Assembly: GCA_002706405.1 (NCBI GenBank) | Contig: PALN01000019.1 | Location: 3,556 to 59,310 of the forward strand | Source of the DNA: Rhodospirillaceae bacterium | GTDB taxonomy: Bacteria; Pseudomonadota; Alphaproteobacteria; Rhodospirillales; Casp-alpha2 | Direction: 5' to 3' | DNA: 55,755 nucleotides | Part shown: in pieces, positions 15,303 to 26,064 of the stretch | Numbering within the stretch: the first letter of the stretch is position 1 | Layout: each line of letters opens with the position of its first letter | Position numbers and translations under genes: made by a program | Notes under the pieces: model-generated | The model's database searches: none | Seen by the model: the letters and a program-made list of their open reading frames with translations, nothing else | What the model was told of the DNA's origin: nothing

Positions 15303-17624
15303 GTGAAGCGGCTGTTCAAGACCATATCGATCCTGGGCGTGTTGCTGATCGCGATTGTCGTCGCGGCTGTGGCGGTACTCAGTTCCCTCGATTTCAACGA
15401 TTACAAAGGTGTCATCGCCGAAGAGGCGAAGAAGGCGACGGGGCGCGACCTGAAAATCTCAGGCGACCTGAAGCTCAACATTTCGCTGACCCCCTCGCTT
15501 TATGTCGACGGGGTGACGTTTGCCAATGCGCCCTGGGGCACGCGGCCCGAGATGGTGACCTTGAAGCGCCTGGAGGCCGAAGTCGCCTTGCTGCCGCTGT
15601 TGTCCAGCAAGGTGGATGTCAAACGCGTCGTCCTGATCGGGCTCGATCTGCTCGCCGAAACGGACAAACAGGGGCGCGGCAACTGGCAGTTCGGCGTGGC
15701 GGACGGCAAATCAGCCCCCTCCGCCGAGACCTCCGGTGGCGGCAATCTGCCGCTCGTCCGCAAGGTCCGTATCAAGGATTTGCGCGTTACGTACCGTGAC
15801 GGCCGTACCGGCGAACAAACGCGCCTGACCCTGCCGTCCCTGGACTTGGGGGCGGACGGCATTGATGCGCCGCTGCGGATCGCGCTGCAGGGTGACGTGA
15901 ACGGCGAGGGCTTTTCCGCCAACGGCACGATTGCGTCGATCCGGCAGCTGACGGCGGGCGGTGAATTGCCGCTTGATCTGAAGGCGCAGGCGCTGGAGGC
16001 GGAGATGACCGTGCGCGGCGCCATTGCCGACCCAAAGGCCATGACCGGCCTGGCCGTGACCCTGTCGCTCAAGGGCGCATCCATTTCCGAAACTCTGGCG
16101 ACGGCGGCCAAGCTCGCCCCTCAGCTCGCGTCCGTGAAGGTGCCCGCCCTGGGGCCTTATGACGTGTCGCTGACCGTCACCGGGTCATCGGCCAAGCCAA
16201 GCATCAGCAACTTGAAGGCGACCTTGGGGCGATCTGGGGAAACGGCCCTGACCGCTGCCGGCTCGATCGCCGACGCGATCAAGGCCCAAGGCATCGACCT
16301 GCAGGTCGCCGCGACGGTGCAGGACCCGACCGGCTTGGCCAAGGGGCTGGGGGCCGAGGTGCCGCCGCTGCCTCCCGTGACCTTGTCTGCGAATGTCGCG
16401 GATAAGGACGGCGGATACCGCCTGCAGGACGTGGACATGAAGGTCGGCGCCAGCGACCTTCGGGGGACGATTGCCCTGCGCCTGGGCGGGGCCCGGCCCC
16501 GGATCACGGCGGACCTGCAATCCATGCTGCTCGATCTGGATGAACTGTTGCCCAAGGGCGACGACAAAGCCGCGCCGCCGCCCGCTGATGGTCGGCTGTT
16601 CTCCGCTGATCCGCTGGCGCTGGAAGGGCTCAAGGCGGCCGATGCGGAGGTCAAGCTGGCCGCCGCCAAGCTGCGGGTCAACAAGATGGACGTGACCGAC
16701 CTGCGCCTGGGCGTGTCGCTGCAGGGCGGCCGCCTGACCGTGAAGCCGCTGCAGGCGACGGTCGCCGACGGCGTGATCTCCGGCGAGATCACCCTGGGGA
16801 CAGATCAGGCGGTGCCGCCGCTTGGCGTGAACCTGAACATCACCAAACTGGACTACGGCAAGCTGGTCGCCGCCATGGGTCAGAAGCCCGTGGCCGAGGG
16901 CACGGCCGATGTCACGGTCAAGGTGACGGGCGCGGGGACGAGCGTTCGCCAGATCATGGCCGGGTTGGACGGCAAGCTGCGCGTGGTTTCCGAAAAGGGA
17001 CGGATCGACAGCACGCTATTGAACGTGGCGTCGGCTGACATCCTGTCGGCCCTGCCGCTTGTCGACAGCAAGGGTGACAAGGACCTGCGCTGCGCCGTCG
17101 TCGATTTCGACGTCGTGAAAGGCATCGCCAACGCCAAGGCATTGGTGCTCGAGACAGGCGGGCTTTCCGTGGTCGGCGTCGGCGGCATCAACTTGCGGGA
17201 CGAAACCTTGAATCTGGTGCTCGAGCCCCGGGCCAAAAAGACCAGCCTGCTGTCGGCGGCCATCGTGCCCGTCGCGATACGCGGCACCCTGGCCAAGCCC
17301 GCGCCCAAGGTCAATCCGGCGGACTTGGTGACGGGGGTGGCATCCAATGTCGCCAGCGGTGCCGCCGCCATCATGACGTTCGGCCTATCCGCATTGGCGC
17401 AAACGGCGTTCAACCGCGCGACCAGCACGGATGACACGGACTACTGTGCCCTGGCTCTGGCTGGCAAGCAGGTGGCGCCTTCGAAGGGGGCTGAGAAACC
17501 GGCGCCCGCACAGAAACAACCTGCCCAGCCGGCACCGCAGGAGACTCCCAAATCCGGCGTCGGCGGTGCTTTGCAGAACCTGGAAAAGGGTCTGGGCGGC
17601 CTCAAGGGCCTGCTCGGCAAGTAG
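15303..17624 (+). CDS. AsmA-family protein
   Basis: A 773-residue envelope protein with one N-terminal membrane anchor (about residues 7-28). The AsmA N-terminal domain follows, with DFNDYKGVIAEEAKKATGRDLKISGDLKLNISLTPS-like sequence and the NAPWGTRPEMV motif. The remainder is a long repetitive beta-rich periplasmic region ending in the AsmA C-terminal domain (GTADVTVKVTGAGTSVRQIMAGLDG, LNVASADILSALP). Family members are thought to bridge inner and outer membranes for phospholipid transport. The start is GTG at 15303. The C-terminus has a Pro/Ala-rich tail with a GLGGLKGLLGK end. Confidence 0.88.
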   Translation: MKRLFKTISILGVLLIAIVVAAVAVLSSLDFNDYKGVIAEEAKKATGRDLKISGDLKLNISLTPSLYVDGVTFANAPWGTRPEMVTLKRLEAEVALLPLLSSKVDVKRVVLIGLDLLAETDKQGRGNWQFGVADGKSAPSAETSGGGNLPLVRKVRIKDLRVTYRDGRTGEQTRLTLPSLDLGADGIDAPLRIALQGDVNGEGFSANGTIASIRQLTAGGELPLDLKAQALEAEMTVRGAIADPKAMTGLAVTLSLKGASISETLATAAKLAPQLASVKVPALGPYDVSLTVTGSSAKPSISNLKATLGRSGETALTAAGSIADAIKAQGIDLQVAATVQDPTGLAKGLGAEVPPLPPVTLSANVADKDGGYRLQDVDMKVGASDLRGTIALRLGGARPRITADLQSMLLDLDELLPKGDDKAAPPPADGRLFSADPLALEGLKAADAEVKLAAAKLRVNKMDVTDLRLGVSLQGGRLTVKPLQATVADGVISGEITLGTDQAVPPLGVNLNITKLDYGKLVAAMGQKPVAEGTADVTVKVTGAGTSVRQIMAGLDGKLRVVSEKGRIDSTLLNVASADILSALPLVDSKGDKDLRCAVVDFDVVKGIANAKALVLETGGLSVVGVGGINLRDETLNLVLEPRAKKTSLLSAAIVPVAIRGTLAKPAPKVNPADLVTGVASNVASGAAAIMTFGLSALAQTAFNRATSTDDTDYCALALAGKQVAPSKGAEKPAPAQKQPAQPAPQETPKSGVGGALQNLEKGLGGLKGLLGK

Positions 17625-17652
17625 CTGTCTTCGAGCACTCTGGATCAACACC

Positions 17653-18375
17653 ATGCTGAAACCCGAAATGAAACGGTTTTACCGCGACGTCACGGTCGCC
17701 CCGGTCGCGCCCGATAAGGGGGAAGGGGAGGTCTTTCAGGTTCTGCTCGACGGCCGGCAGGTGAAAACGCCCATCGCGCATGCGCTTGCGGTGCCGAGCC
17801 AGCCCCTGGCCGAGGCCGTGGCGGCGGAGTGGCAGGCCCAGGGCGAGAAAATCCACCCAGCCTCCATGCCGCAGACCCAACTGGCCTTCACCGCCATCGA
17901 TCGCATTGCGCCGCAGCAGGCCGAGGTCGCGGACCGCATTGCCCGATACGGAGACACGGACCTTTTGTGTTATCGGGCGACGGCGCCGGCGGACTTGGTT
18001 CAGCGTCAGGCGGAATCCTGGGATCCGCTGTTGGCCTGGGCCGCGGATGATCTGGGGGCCGAGCTTGTGGTGACGGACGGGATCGTGCCCGTGGTTCAGC
18101 CGGCGCCGGCACGTGATGCGCTGACCCAGGCGGTCCGGGCGCATGATGCCTACCGCCTGACGGCGCTGGCCGCCGTGGTACAGGCCGCGGGGTCGTTGGT
18201 GATCGGTCTGGCGCTGGTGCGGGGGCGGCTGGATGCCGCGGCAGCGGTCGCCGCGTCGCAACTGGACGACACCTATCAGATCGAGAAGTGGGGGGCGGAC
18301 AAGGAAGCCGAGGACCGCCTGCATGCCCTGGAAGGGGAAATCGCCCAGGCGGAAACCTTTCTCAGGCTGCTTTAA
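17653..18375 (+). CDS. ATP12-family F1-ATPase assembly chaperone
   Basis: ATP12 proteins assist assembly of the F1 alpha subunit in mitochondria and alphaproteobacteria. The 240-residue product starts MLKPEMKRFYRDVTV and contains the family motifs DGRQVKTPIAHALAVPSQPLAEAVAAEWQAQ, MPQTQLAFTAIDRI and LCYRA, with WDPLLAWA and the C-terminal SQLDDTYQIEKWGAD. The ATG at 17653 is chosen because the longer open frame upstream overlaps the AsmA gene and encodes only low-complexity shadow sequence. It follows AsmA by about 30 bases and probably shares its transcript. Confidence 0.92.
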   Translation: MLKPEMKRFYRDVTVAPVAPDKGEGEVFQVLLDGRQVKTPIAHALAVPSQPLAEAVAAEWQAQGEKIHPASMPQTQLAFTAIDRIAPQQAEVADRIARYGDTDLLCYRATAPADLVQRQAESWDPLLAWAADDLGAELVVTDGIVPVVQPAPARDALTQAVRAHDAYRLTALAAVVQAAGSLVIGLALVRGRLDAAAAVAASQLDDTYQIEKWGADKEAEDRLHALEGEIAQAETFLRLL

Positions 18376-18390
18376 GCCGTCAATTCAGAA

Positions 18391-18963
18391 TCAGTTGTAA
18401 AGCGGGTTGCTGCCCGGCGTCGGACCGCTGGCGTTCAGCGGCGCAGCTGCCCGCCCGCGCGAGGTCGGCAGTTCCGTCGGCGCTTCGTCGCGACGTTCGC
18501 GGCCGCGGTAGTTGAGCGCCCGGCGGCGGCGGTCGGGGCCGAAATAGGTGTCGGCCCGCACGTACAGGCGGGGGTTTTCGATCAGCGACTTGATTCGCGA
18601 ATAGATCAAATGAGCGGAAAACGGCTTGGCCAGGAATTCATTGATACCGGCGTCACGGGCCTTGCACACCTGATGCAGTTCTGTGAAGGCGGTGATCATA
18701 ACCACGGGGGCGAACATGTCGCGGCTTTCCGCGTGCTTGCGGATGCGGTCCAAAAACGCCATGCCGTTCAGGCCCGGGGACCAATCGGTCAGGACCAAAT
18801 CGGCGGGGAACTCCTGGAAAAGATCAAAGGCGCTTTCTTCGTCACCGGCGTCACGCACGTTTTCAATCCCGAACTCATGCAGGATGTTGCGAATCAAATG
18901 TCGCATGGGCGCATGCTGCTCGACGACCAGCACATTCAGACGTGACAGATTGTAATCGGGCAT
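18391..18963 (-). CDS. Single-domain receiver (CheY-like) protein with GPDRRRR tail
   Basis: A 190-residue protein with a receiver domain in residues 8-128. The phosphoacceptor is Asp60 (LVLTDWSPG), the conserved Thr is in MITAFTE, and the Lys is Lys113 (FLAKPFS). The usual second acidic residue of the metal-binding pair is Gln16 (VVEQH), so Mg binding and phosphorylation may be weakened. The C-terminal tail (about 129-190) has no output domain but carries FGPDRRRRALNYRGRERR, a strongly basic motif. A paralogue with the same tail lies at 49343-49876. No kinase gene is adjacent. It faces pccB across a 296-bp divergent gap. Confidence 0.85.
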   Translation of the reverse strand: MPDYNLSRLNVLVVEQHAPMRHLIRNILHEFGIENVRDAGDEESAFDLFQEFPADLVLTDWSPGLNGMAFLDRIRKHAESRDMFAPVVMITAFTELHQVCKARDAGINEFLAKPFSAHLIYSRIKSLIENPRLYVRADTYFGPDRRRRALNYRGRERRDEAPTELPTSRGRAAAPLNASGPTPGSNPLYN

Positions 18964-19259
18964 GAGTCCCCGAGGCTCCCTTAAAACTAGGCCTGACCGC
19001 GTGGCACACCCTGATACATGGGCTCTTTCGGCCCGGAATATATTGATTAACCATTCACGGACACGTTCCCGTCGAACGGCGCGGATTGCTTATAACACGG
19101 TGGTTAACGGGGGGCTATGTGGATGAAAGTTAATAAATTCATCGATTGTCCCTGATGTTGATCGGCGCGGCATTTTCGCTGGCGCAACATAAAGCCCGAC
19201 AGTATCCTTTGGCCGCTCCCAAATCCGCGACGAAACGACCATCAGCGAGACGCGATCCC

Positions 19260-20792
<1,533 letters not shown>

Positions 20793-20808
20793 GGGCGATC
20801 TTTGCTAT

Positions 20809-20830
20809 GATCCCCCAAGCAACGGGGATC
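20809..20830 (+). promoter_or_regulatory. Hairpin overlapping the ribosome-binding region of the YdbH-like gene
   Basis: GATCCCC (20809-20815) pairs with GGGGATC (20824-20830). The right arm supplies the only purine-rich stretch before the GTG at 20838, so folding could hide the ribosome-binding site. TATGAT at 20806-20811 overlaps the left arm and could be a -10 element. Confidence 0.35.
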
Positions 20831-20837
20831 GGATCAC

Positions 20838-23726
20838 GTGGCGGACCAACCGGAAACCATTTCTTCTGACCGATCTGCGCCGAAATGGCGGCGCTGGGCA
20901 CTGTGGGCGGCGATCGGCTTCGCGGTCTTGGCCACCGGCATTGCCGTGGTCGTGGTCAACCGTGCGCCCATTGCCGAGAACCTGGTGCGCGAGCACTTGG
21001 CCGAGATGGGCCTGGGCGGAAGCAATCTGGAAATCACCCATCTGACCCCCTGGCGGGTCGAGGTGCGCAATCTGGCGACCGGACCCGGCGGCACGGCGCG
21101 CATTCAACGCCTCGGCATGGATTTGACCTGGCCCAGTTGGACCGCGCCCAAAGTCGATGCGCTGTCCTTGGAAGGGGTGCAGCTTTCCCTGACGATCAAG
21201 GACGGCGCCGTCGATTGGGGCGACCTGACGCCGCTGTTTGCGGGTGACGGCACGGGCGGCGGCGCGCCGGCCCTGCCCGAGATTGCCCTGACCAACACCC
21301 TCATCGACATCACCCATGGGGGCGGGCCGACGGCATTGTCTCTGACGGACGTGAACCTGACGCCGCAGGCGAACGGCGGCTTGGTGCTGAAACAGGCAGT
21401 GATCGATGTCGTTCATCCCCTTGGGCAGATTACGGTTCAGGCGACGGGCCGCCGGGACGCGGCGGGCAAGCTGGCCCTGGCCTTGGTTATCGAGGATGCC
21501 GAGGGCGCGATGGGGCCGGTATCGCTGTCCGGCGCCAAGGGCAGCTTGCGCCTGGCCGGTCATCCTGCGCAGCCGGAGGGGCTGAGCGGGGAGGGGATTG
21601 TCGAGGTCTCCGGCCTAGCCTTGCCCGGTGGGCTGCTGACCGAAGGCACCCTTTCTGTGCGTCTCGCGGACGGTCGGGCGATGCTGTCGGCGGATCTGAC
21701 AGATGATGGCCTGGGGCTGACCCTTTCCGGCAAGGCCGGGGGCGTGCCCTTCGACCTGACATCGACGACCGAGGTCAGCCTGCGGGCCGTGGCGTCCGAC
21801 CTGTCGCGCCTGCCGCTGCCGGACGGCGTGACGGGCACGGGAACGGTCGACCTGCGAACGGCCGGGCCGCTGGCGGGTCTGCTGTCCGCTGATCTTGCGC
21901 GCCTGCCGCCTGTGGAGGCGTCATTGGCCCTTCCCGAAGTGACCCATCCCGCCGCGCCGGGCATGTGGTCCCTGCGGACCAAGGCCGCCATTTCGACCAA
22001 ACCAAAGTCGGTGACCGTGACGTTCACGGAGCCGGTGGCGGTCGCGGGCCAAATCCTGGGTGGCGACGTGACGGCGCTGGTGCCGGGGCAGGTATCCCTG
22101 GGGCTTGATCCGTTCAAGGTCTCGGGGATCGATCTTCAACCCCTTCGCGTCAGTATCAGCAAGGTCGATGCGGGCGGGGCATCCGTTGCCGGGCCCCTGG
22201 CGGTTCTGTTGACCCCGCGCAAGGGCGGGGTGGGTATTTCCCCGGATGGCCGTTTCGGGAAGGCTGATTTCTCCTTCAAGGTCGAAAGCCAGTCCCTGGG
22301 TCTGCGTAGCAGCGGGCGCACGGCAGTGCTGCGCACGGCGCGGGTCACGGGCGGGGTGACGGTCACAATCCCGGCCGCCGGGCCGCCGGACGTGCGGCTT
22401 AACCTTTCGGGGCTGGATGCCCATGTTCCGGACCTGGATATCGAAGCCGAAGGCCTGAGCCTGACAGCCACCGGCCAAGGCGCGCCGAATGCCGTCTGGA
22501 ACCTCCAGGCGGCGGCAAAGACCCTGCGCCATACGGCGGCGGCGCCCTTTGCCGTGACCGCCAAGGGGCATTGGAGCCCGCGCAAGTGGGATGTGGAAGG
22601 CACGTTGCGGCAGGCCCGCTCCGGCTTGATCGCGAGCTTCGCCGCGAACGAGACCGCGCGCACGAAGGTCGGCAGCGGGCGCGTCGACATGGTGCCGCTT
22701 AATCTGGCGGGGATCGACGGCGGAGTGCATGCGGTCACGCCGCTGCTGGCGCCTTTCGTCACAAGCATCACCGGTATGCTTCAGGTCTCGGCGATATCGG
22801 AATGGGACAAGACCGGTATTCGTCCCATCCAGGTTACGGGCAGTCTGCGCGGCGCCGGCATCACGCCCGCACCGGCGCTGCTGCCACCGGCGGCGAAAGG
22901 GATCGTCGTGGGCCTTTCCAGTCTGGCCGCGGAATTTTCTCTGCCGCCGGATGATCCGGCCGCGGGCGCGGGTGTTGTCGCCGTTACCGGCGGCAACCTG
23001 CAACTGGGCTTGGCCCAGGCGATCGGGATAACGGGGCGCGTCGCGCTGGACCGGCTATGGCCGCCCCTCTCCCCACCGGGTCAGGAGGTCTTGATCGAGC
23101 GGGTTATCGCGGCCCTGCCGGCCGCCGACGGGCGCCTGCGGTTCCAGGTCCTGGGGCCGTCCTCCCTGAAGGTGGAGCGGGCGGAACTGACCGGCATCGG
23201 CGGCCGCCTTTGGGCCGAAGGCGTGACCATCCGGGACGGCGTGCTGCCCGAAAAGATGGTCCTGCACGTCGACGGTCTGGGCCTTGGCGATCTGGCGGCG
23301 CAGTTGAATATCCTGGGCCTCAAGGCGGAAGGAAAGCTGTCCGGCCGCATTCCCGTCAACGTGGGAAAGAACGGCGAGGTGGCCATCCGGGGCGGTCTTC
23401 TGACGTCCCAAGGAAAGGGTCTTCTGGCCTTCGTCTCACCGACCCGGGTGCCGACCGCCAAGCCCGATGACGCCGGACGCATGGACATGGTTCTCGATAT
23501 TCTGGAAGACCTGCGGTTTGACGGCATGACGCTGACCTTGGACGGCGACGCGCAAAAGGATGTGCAGATGCAGGTTCATATTCAGGGCCGCAATCCGAAA
23601 ATTCAGGAAGGCCGCCCCGTGGACCTGACCGTCAACCTGACCGGCAACATCGGTCAGGCGATCCAGGCGGAACTGCGGAATTTCGATATCAAGGGACTGA
23701 CGGGCGGCGGCGGGGGTGGCAAGTAG
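20838..23726 (+). CDS. YdbH/AsmA-like intermembrane lipid transport protein
   Basis: A 962-residue protein with a short cytoplasmic N-terminus, one membrane anchor (about 22-42) and a very long beta-rich periplasmic region with alternating strand patterns. The C-terminal 200 residues match the YdbH C-terminal domain: LNILGLKAEGKLSGRIPV, IRGGLLTSQGKGLL, LEDLRFDGMTLTLDGD, IQGRNPKIQEGRPVDLTVNLTGNI. YdbH, TamB and YhdP proteins span the periplasm and carry phospholipids to the outer membrane. The start is GTG at 20838, 45 bases after pccB. The product ends in a poly-glycine GGGGGGK tail. Assigned by domain pattern; ydbH is not asserted as the name. Confidence 0.82.
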   Translation: MADQPETISSDRSAPKWRRWALWAAIGFAVLATGIAVVVVNRAPIAENLVREHLAEMGLGGSNLEITHLTPWRVEVRNLATGPGGTARIQRLGMDLTWPSWTAPKVDALSLEGVQLSLTIKDGAVDWGDLTPLFAGDGTGGGAPALPEIALTNTLIDITHGGGPTALSLTDVNLTPQANGGLVLKQAVIDVVHPLGQITVQATGRRDAAGKLALALVIEDAEGAMGPVSLSGAKGSLRLAGHPAQPEGLSGEGIVEVSGLALPGGLLTEGTLSVRLADGRAMLSADLTDDGLGLTLSGKAGGVPFDLTSTTEVSLRAVASDLSRLPLPDGVTGTGTVDLRTAGPLAGLLSADLARLPPVEASLALPEVTHPAAPGMWSLRTKAAISTKPKSVTVTFTEPVAVAGQILGGDVTALVPGQVSLGLDPFKVSGIDLQPLRVSISKVDAGGASVAGPLAVLLTPRKGGVGISPDGRFGKADFSFKVESQSLGLRSSGRTAVLRTARVTGGVTVTIPAAGPPDVRLNLSGLDAHVPDLDIEAEGLSLTATGQGAPNAVWNLQAAAKTLRHTAAAPFAVTAKGHWSPRKWDVEGTLRQARSGLIASFAANETARTKVGSGRVDMVPLNLAGIDGGVHAVTPLLAPFVTSITGMLQVSAISEWDKTGIRPIQVTGSLRGAGITPAPALLPPAAKGIVVGLSSLAAEFSLPPDDPAAGAGVVAVTGGNLQLGLAQAIGITGRVALDRLWPPLSPPGQEVLIERVIAALPAADGRLRFQVLGPSSLKVERAELTGIGGRLWAEGVTIRDGVLPEKMVLHVDGLGLGDLAAQLNILGLKAEGKLSGRIPVNVGKNGEVAIRGGLLTSQGKGLLAFVSPTRVPTAKPDDAGRMDMVLDILEDLRFDGMTLTLDGDAQKDVQMQVHIQGRNPKIQEGRPVDLTVNLTGNIGQAIQAELRNFDIKGLTGGGGGGK

Positions 23727-23796
23727 CGGATTGTGGTGCCGGCGGAATTGCGCGGATCAGGCCTAAGAAAATCCGCGAACAACGGCCATTTGCCGA

Positions 23797-23824
23797 TTGA
23801 ACGATGGTTAGGATTGTATACAAT
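23797..23824 (+). promoter_or_regulatory. Promoter with GntR-type palindromic operator before the dioxygenase/CoA-transferase pair
   Basis: TTGAAC (23797-23802) and TACAAT (23819-23824) with 16-base spacing form a plausible promoter. A perfect 12-bp palindrome ATTGTATACAAT (23813-23824) covers the -10. TTGTATACAA-type sites are typical of GntR regulators of the FadR/VanR branch, so repression by a GntR protein encoded elsewhere is likely. Confidence 0.65.
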
Positions 23825-23857
23825 GTGCTCCCCCGACAACCCTAAGGAAACACCCAA

Positions 23858-24742
23858 ATGCAATTGCGCACCCGCCCCCTGACCGACACTTTCGGCCTGG
23901 AAATCCTGGACGTGGACCTGTCCGATCTGAACGACGAAACCTTCGACGCCATCTACAAGCTGTGGCAGCAGGAACCGTTGCTGCTGCTGCGCCGCCAAAG
24001 CCTGAGCGAAAGCGAGCAGGTCGCATATTCGCGGCGGTTCGGCGAGATGGACATCATCGTGCGCGATGACATGCTGTCGCCTGACAATCCGGAAGTCATC
24101 TATATCACCAACCTGAAGCGGCCGGACGGCACGCCGCTCGGTGGGCTCGGGAACTACGAAGTCTATTGGCATCACGACCAGATCTATCGCCTGCGCCCGG
24201 CCTCGGGTTCGATCTTCTATGCCGCCGAAATGCCGGAGAACGAGGGATCGACCTCTTACTGCAATACACGGCTCGGCTATGAAACCTTGCCGGACAATCT
24301 GCGCAAGGCGATCGAAGGCCGCCGCGCCACGGCCAAGTATGCCGACCGTAAGGATTCGACGACCATCCTGGACCTGGGCGACAACGCCGAGGAAATGAAG
24401 AAAATTCACGCACGCACCCCGGCCGCGACCCATGACATCGTTCTGGAAAACCCGGCGACGGGTCAGAAGTCCCTCTATATCGATCCGAACAAGACCGTCG
24501 CCATCGACGGGCTGGAAGAGGCCGAAAGCAAGGAGCTTCTCGAGGCGCTGACCCAGCACATGCTGCAGGACAAGTTCGTTTATACCCATAGCTGGCGCAA
24601 CGGTGACGTCGTGATGTGGGACAATGCCCGCTTGTGGCACCGCCGCGAGGCCTTCGACATGTCGAAGCCGCGCTTTGCCCGGCGCACGACCATCTTCTTG
24701 CGGCCTGAGGACTTTGCCGTTCCCGAACCGAACGCCGCCTGA
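23858..24742 (+). CDS. TauD/TfdA-family Fe(II)/2-oxoglutarate dioxygenase
   Basis: A 294-residue member of the alpha-ketoglutarate-dependent dioxygenase family. The iron facial triad is readable as His105-x-Asp107 in WHHDQIY and His261 in LWHRREAF, with the 2-oxoglutarate-binding arginine in ARRTTIF. The N-terminus LTDTFGLEILDVDLSDL is typical of TauD. Substrates of this family include taurine, 2,4-D and other small carboxylates or sulfonates; this one cannot be assigned. It is followed after 11 bases by a class III CoA-transferase gene, and both sit behind a palindromic operator, so the pair probably degrades one inducible substrate. Confidence 0.9.
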   Translation: MQLRTRPLTDTFGLEILDVDLSDLNDETFDAIYKLWQQEPLLLLRRQSLSESEQVAYSRRFGEMDIIVRDDMLSPDNPEVIYITNLKRPDGTPLGGLGNYEVYWHHDQIYRLRPASGSIFYAAEMPENEGSTSYCNTRLGYETLPDNLRKAIEGRRATAKYADRKDSTTILDLGDNAEEMKKIHARTPAATHDIVLENPATGQKSLYIDPNKTVAIDGLEEAESKELLEALTQHMLQDKFVYTHSWRNGDVVMWDNARLWHRREAFDMSKPRFARRTTIFLRPEDFAVPEPNAA

Positions 24743-24753
24743 AGGATATCATC

Positions 24754-25959
24754 GTGACAGAACAGAAAACGGCCCCATTGCAGGGGCTACGGGTCATTGA
24801 TGCCGCCACGGTGATCGCCGGGCCGACCATCGGCATGCTGATGGGTGATTTCGGCGCCGACGTTATCAAGGTCGAACATCCGCGCGGCGACGTGCTGCGC
24901 GAGACGGGCCAGAAGAAGGACGGCGTCGGCTTGTGGTTCAAGATGGCCAACCGCAACAAGCGCTGCGTCACCTTGAACTTCAGCCATGAAAAGGGCCAAG
25001 CCCTGTTCAAGGAACTGGTCAAGACGGCGGATGTGCTGATCGAAAACTTCCGCACCGGCACCATGGAGAAATGGGGCCTGGGCTGGGAGGACCTGAAGAA
25101 GATCAACCCGCGTCTGGTGATGGTGAGAGTCACCGGCTTTGGTCAGACCGGCCCTTACAAAAACCGGCCCGGCTTCGGCACGATCGCGGAAGCCTTTTCC
25201 GGCTTTGCCAGCATCACCGGTGTGCCCGACGGTCCGCCGACCCTGCCCAACTTCGGCCTGGCCGATGGCGTGGCCGCGGCCTACGGCACCTTTGCCGCCA
25301 TGTTCGCGCTGTACCACCGCGACGCCCAGGGATCGGGGGAAGGGCAGTACATCGATCTGTCGATCTACGAGCCCCTGTTCCAGGTCATGGGGCCGCAGCC
25401 CATGGAGTACGACCAGTTGGGCGTGATCCAGCAGCGCTGGGGCAACCGATCGAAAAACAACGCGCCCAGGAACACCTACCAGTCCAAGGACGGGCATTGG
25501 GTCGCGATCTCGACCAACTCGCCGGCGATCGTGACCCGGGTGCTGACGTTGTGCGGCGGGCCGGAGGTTGCGGCCGATCCGCGGTTCCAGACACCGCAGG
25601 ACCGCGTCAAACATATCGACGAGATCGACGGCATCGTCGCCGGGTGGATTGCCCGCCATGATCTCAAGACCGTGCTGGAGGAGTTCGAGAAGGCGGAAGC
25701 GGCCATCGGACCGGCCTACACCATCGACCAGATCTACCAGGATCCGCAGTATCAGGCACGCAACGACATCATCGAAATCGAGGATGAAGACCTGGGCAAG
25801 CTGCGCATGACCAACGCGTTTCCGTTCATGTCCGAGACGCCGGCGAAAGTCCGCCATCCCGGTCAGCGCAAGGGCCAGAGCAACGAGGAAATCCTGTGCG
25901 GTGAGCTGGGAGTTTCCAAGGAAGAGCTCGCCAAGCTCAAGGAGGAAGGCGCGATCTAA
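24754..25959 (+). CDS. CaiB/BaiF (class III) CoA-transferase
   Basis: A 401-residue enzyme that transfers CoA between carboxylic acids through an aspartyl intermediate. Recognised by LQGLRVIDAATVIAGPTIGMLMGDFGADVIKVEHP, NRNKRCVTLNF, ENFRTGTMEKWGLGWEDL and VRVTGFGQTGPYKNRPGF. The catalytic aspartate is Asp171 in FGLADGVAAAYGTF. The start is GTG at 24754 with GAAGGA just upstream. It probably activates or transfers CoA to the product or substrate of the neighbouring dioxygenase. The exact acid is unknown. A terminator follows. Confidence 0.92.
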   Translation: MTEQKTAPLQGLRVIDAATVIAGPTIGMLMGDFGADVIKVEHPRGDVLRETGQKKDGVGLWFKMANRNKRCVTLNFSHEKGQALFKELVKTADVLIENFRTGTMEKWGLGWEDLKKINPRLVMVRVTGFGQTGPYKNRPGFGTIAEAFSGFASITGVPDGPPTLPNFGLADGVAAAYGTFAAMFALYHRDAQGSGEGQYIDLSIYEPLFQVMGPQPMEYDQLGVIQQRWGNRSKNNAPRNTYQSKDGHWVAISTNSPAIVTRVLTLCGGPEVAADPRFQTPQDRVKHIDEIDGIVAGWIARHDLKTVLEEFEKAEAAIGPAYTIDQIYQDPQYQARNDIIEIEDEDLGKLRMTNAFPFMSETPAKVRHPGQRKGQSNEEILCGELGVSKEELAKLKEEGAI

Positions 25960-26002
25960 TCCTGTGCTTTGCTGGTGGGCCGATCGGCCCGCCGTTCCAG
26001 TG

Positions 26003-26037
26003 ATCCCCCGCTCCGGTCCGCCGTTGCGGGGGATTTT
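26003..26037 (+). terminator. Intrinsic terminator after the CoA-transferase gene
   Basis: A perfect 9-bp stem ATCCCCCGC/GCGGGGGAT (26003-26011/26026-26034) with a 14-base loop is followed by TTTT and a second short T-run. It is oriented for the plus-strand pair. Confidence 0.75.
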
Positions 26038-26064
26038 GGTTTTCGGCAGAGGGGAAGGGGGCGG

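Noticed and set aside
19047..19107. TTAACCAT (19047-19054) and TGGTTAA (19101-19107) as CtrA-type sites between the REC gene and pccB
   Set aside because: Half-site resemblance to CtrA motifs only; the TTAA-N7-TTAA spacing is not met and an inverted pair 47 bases apart can occur by chance.
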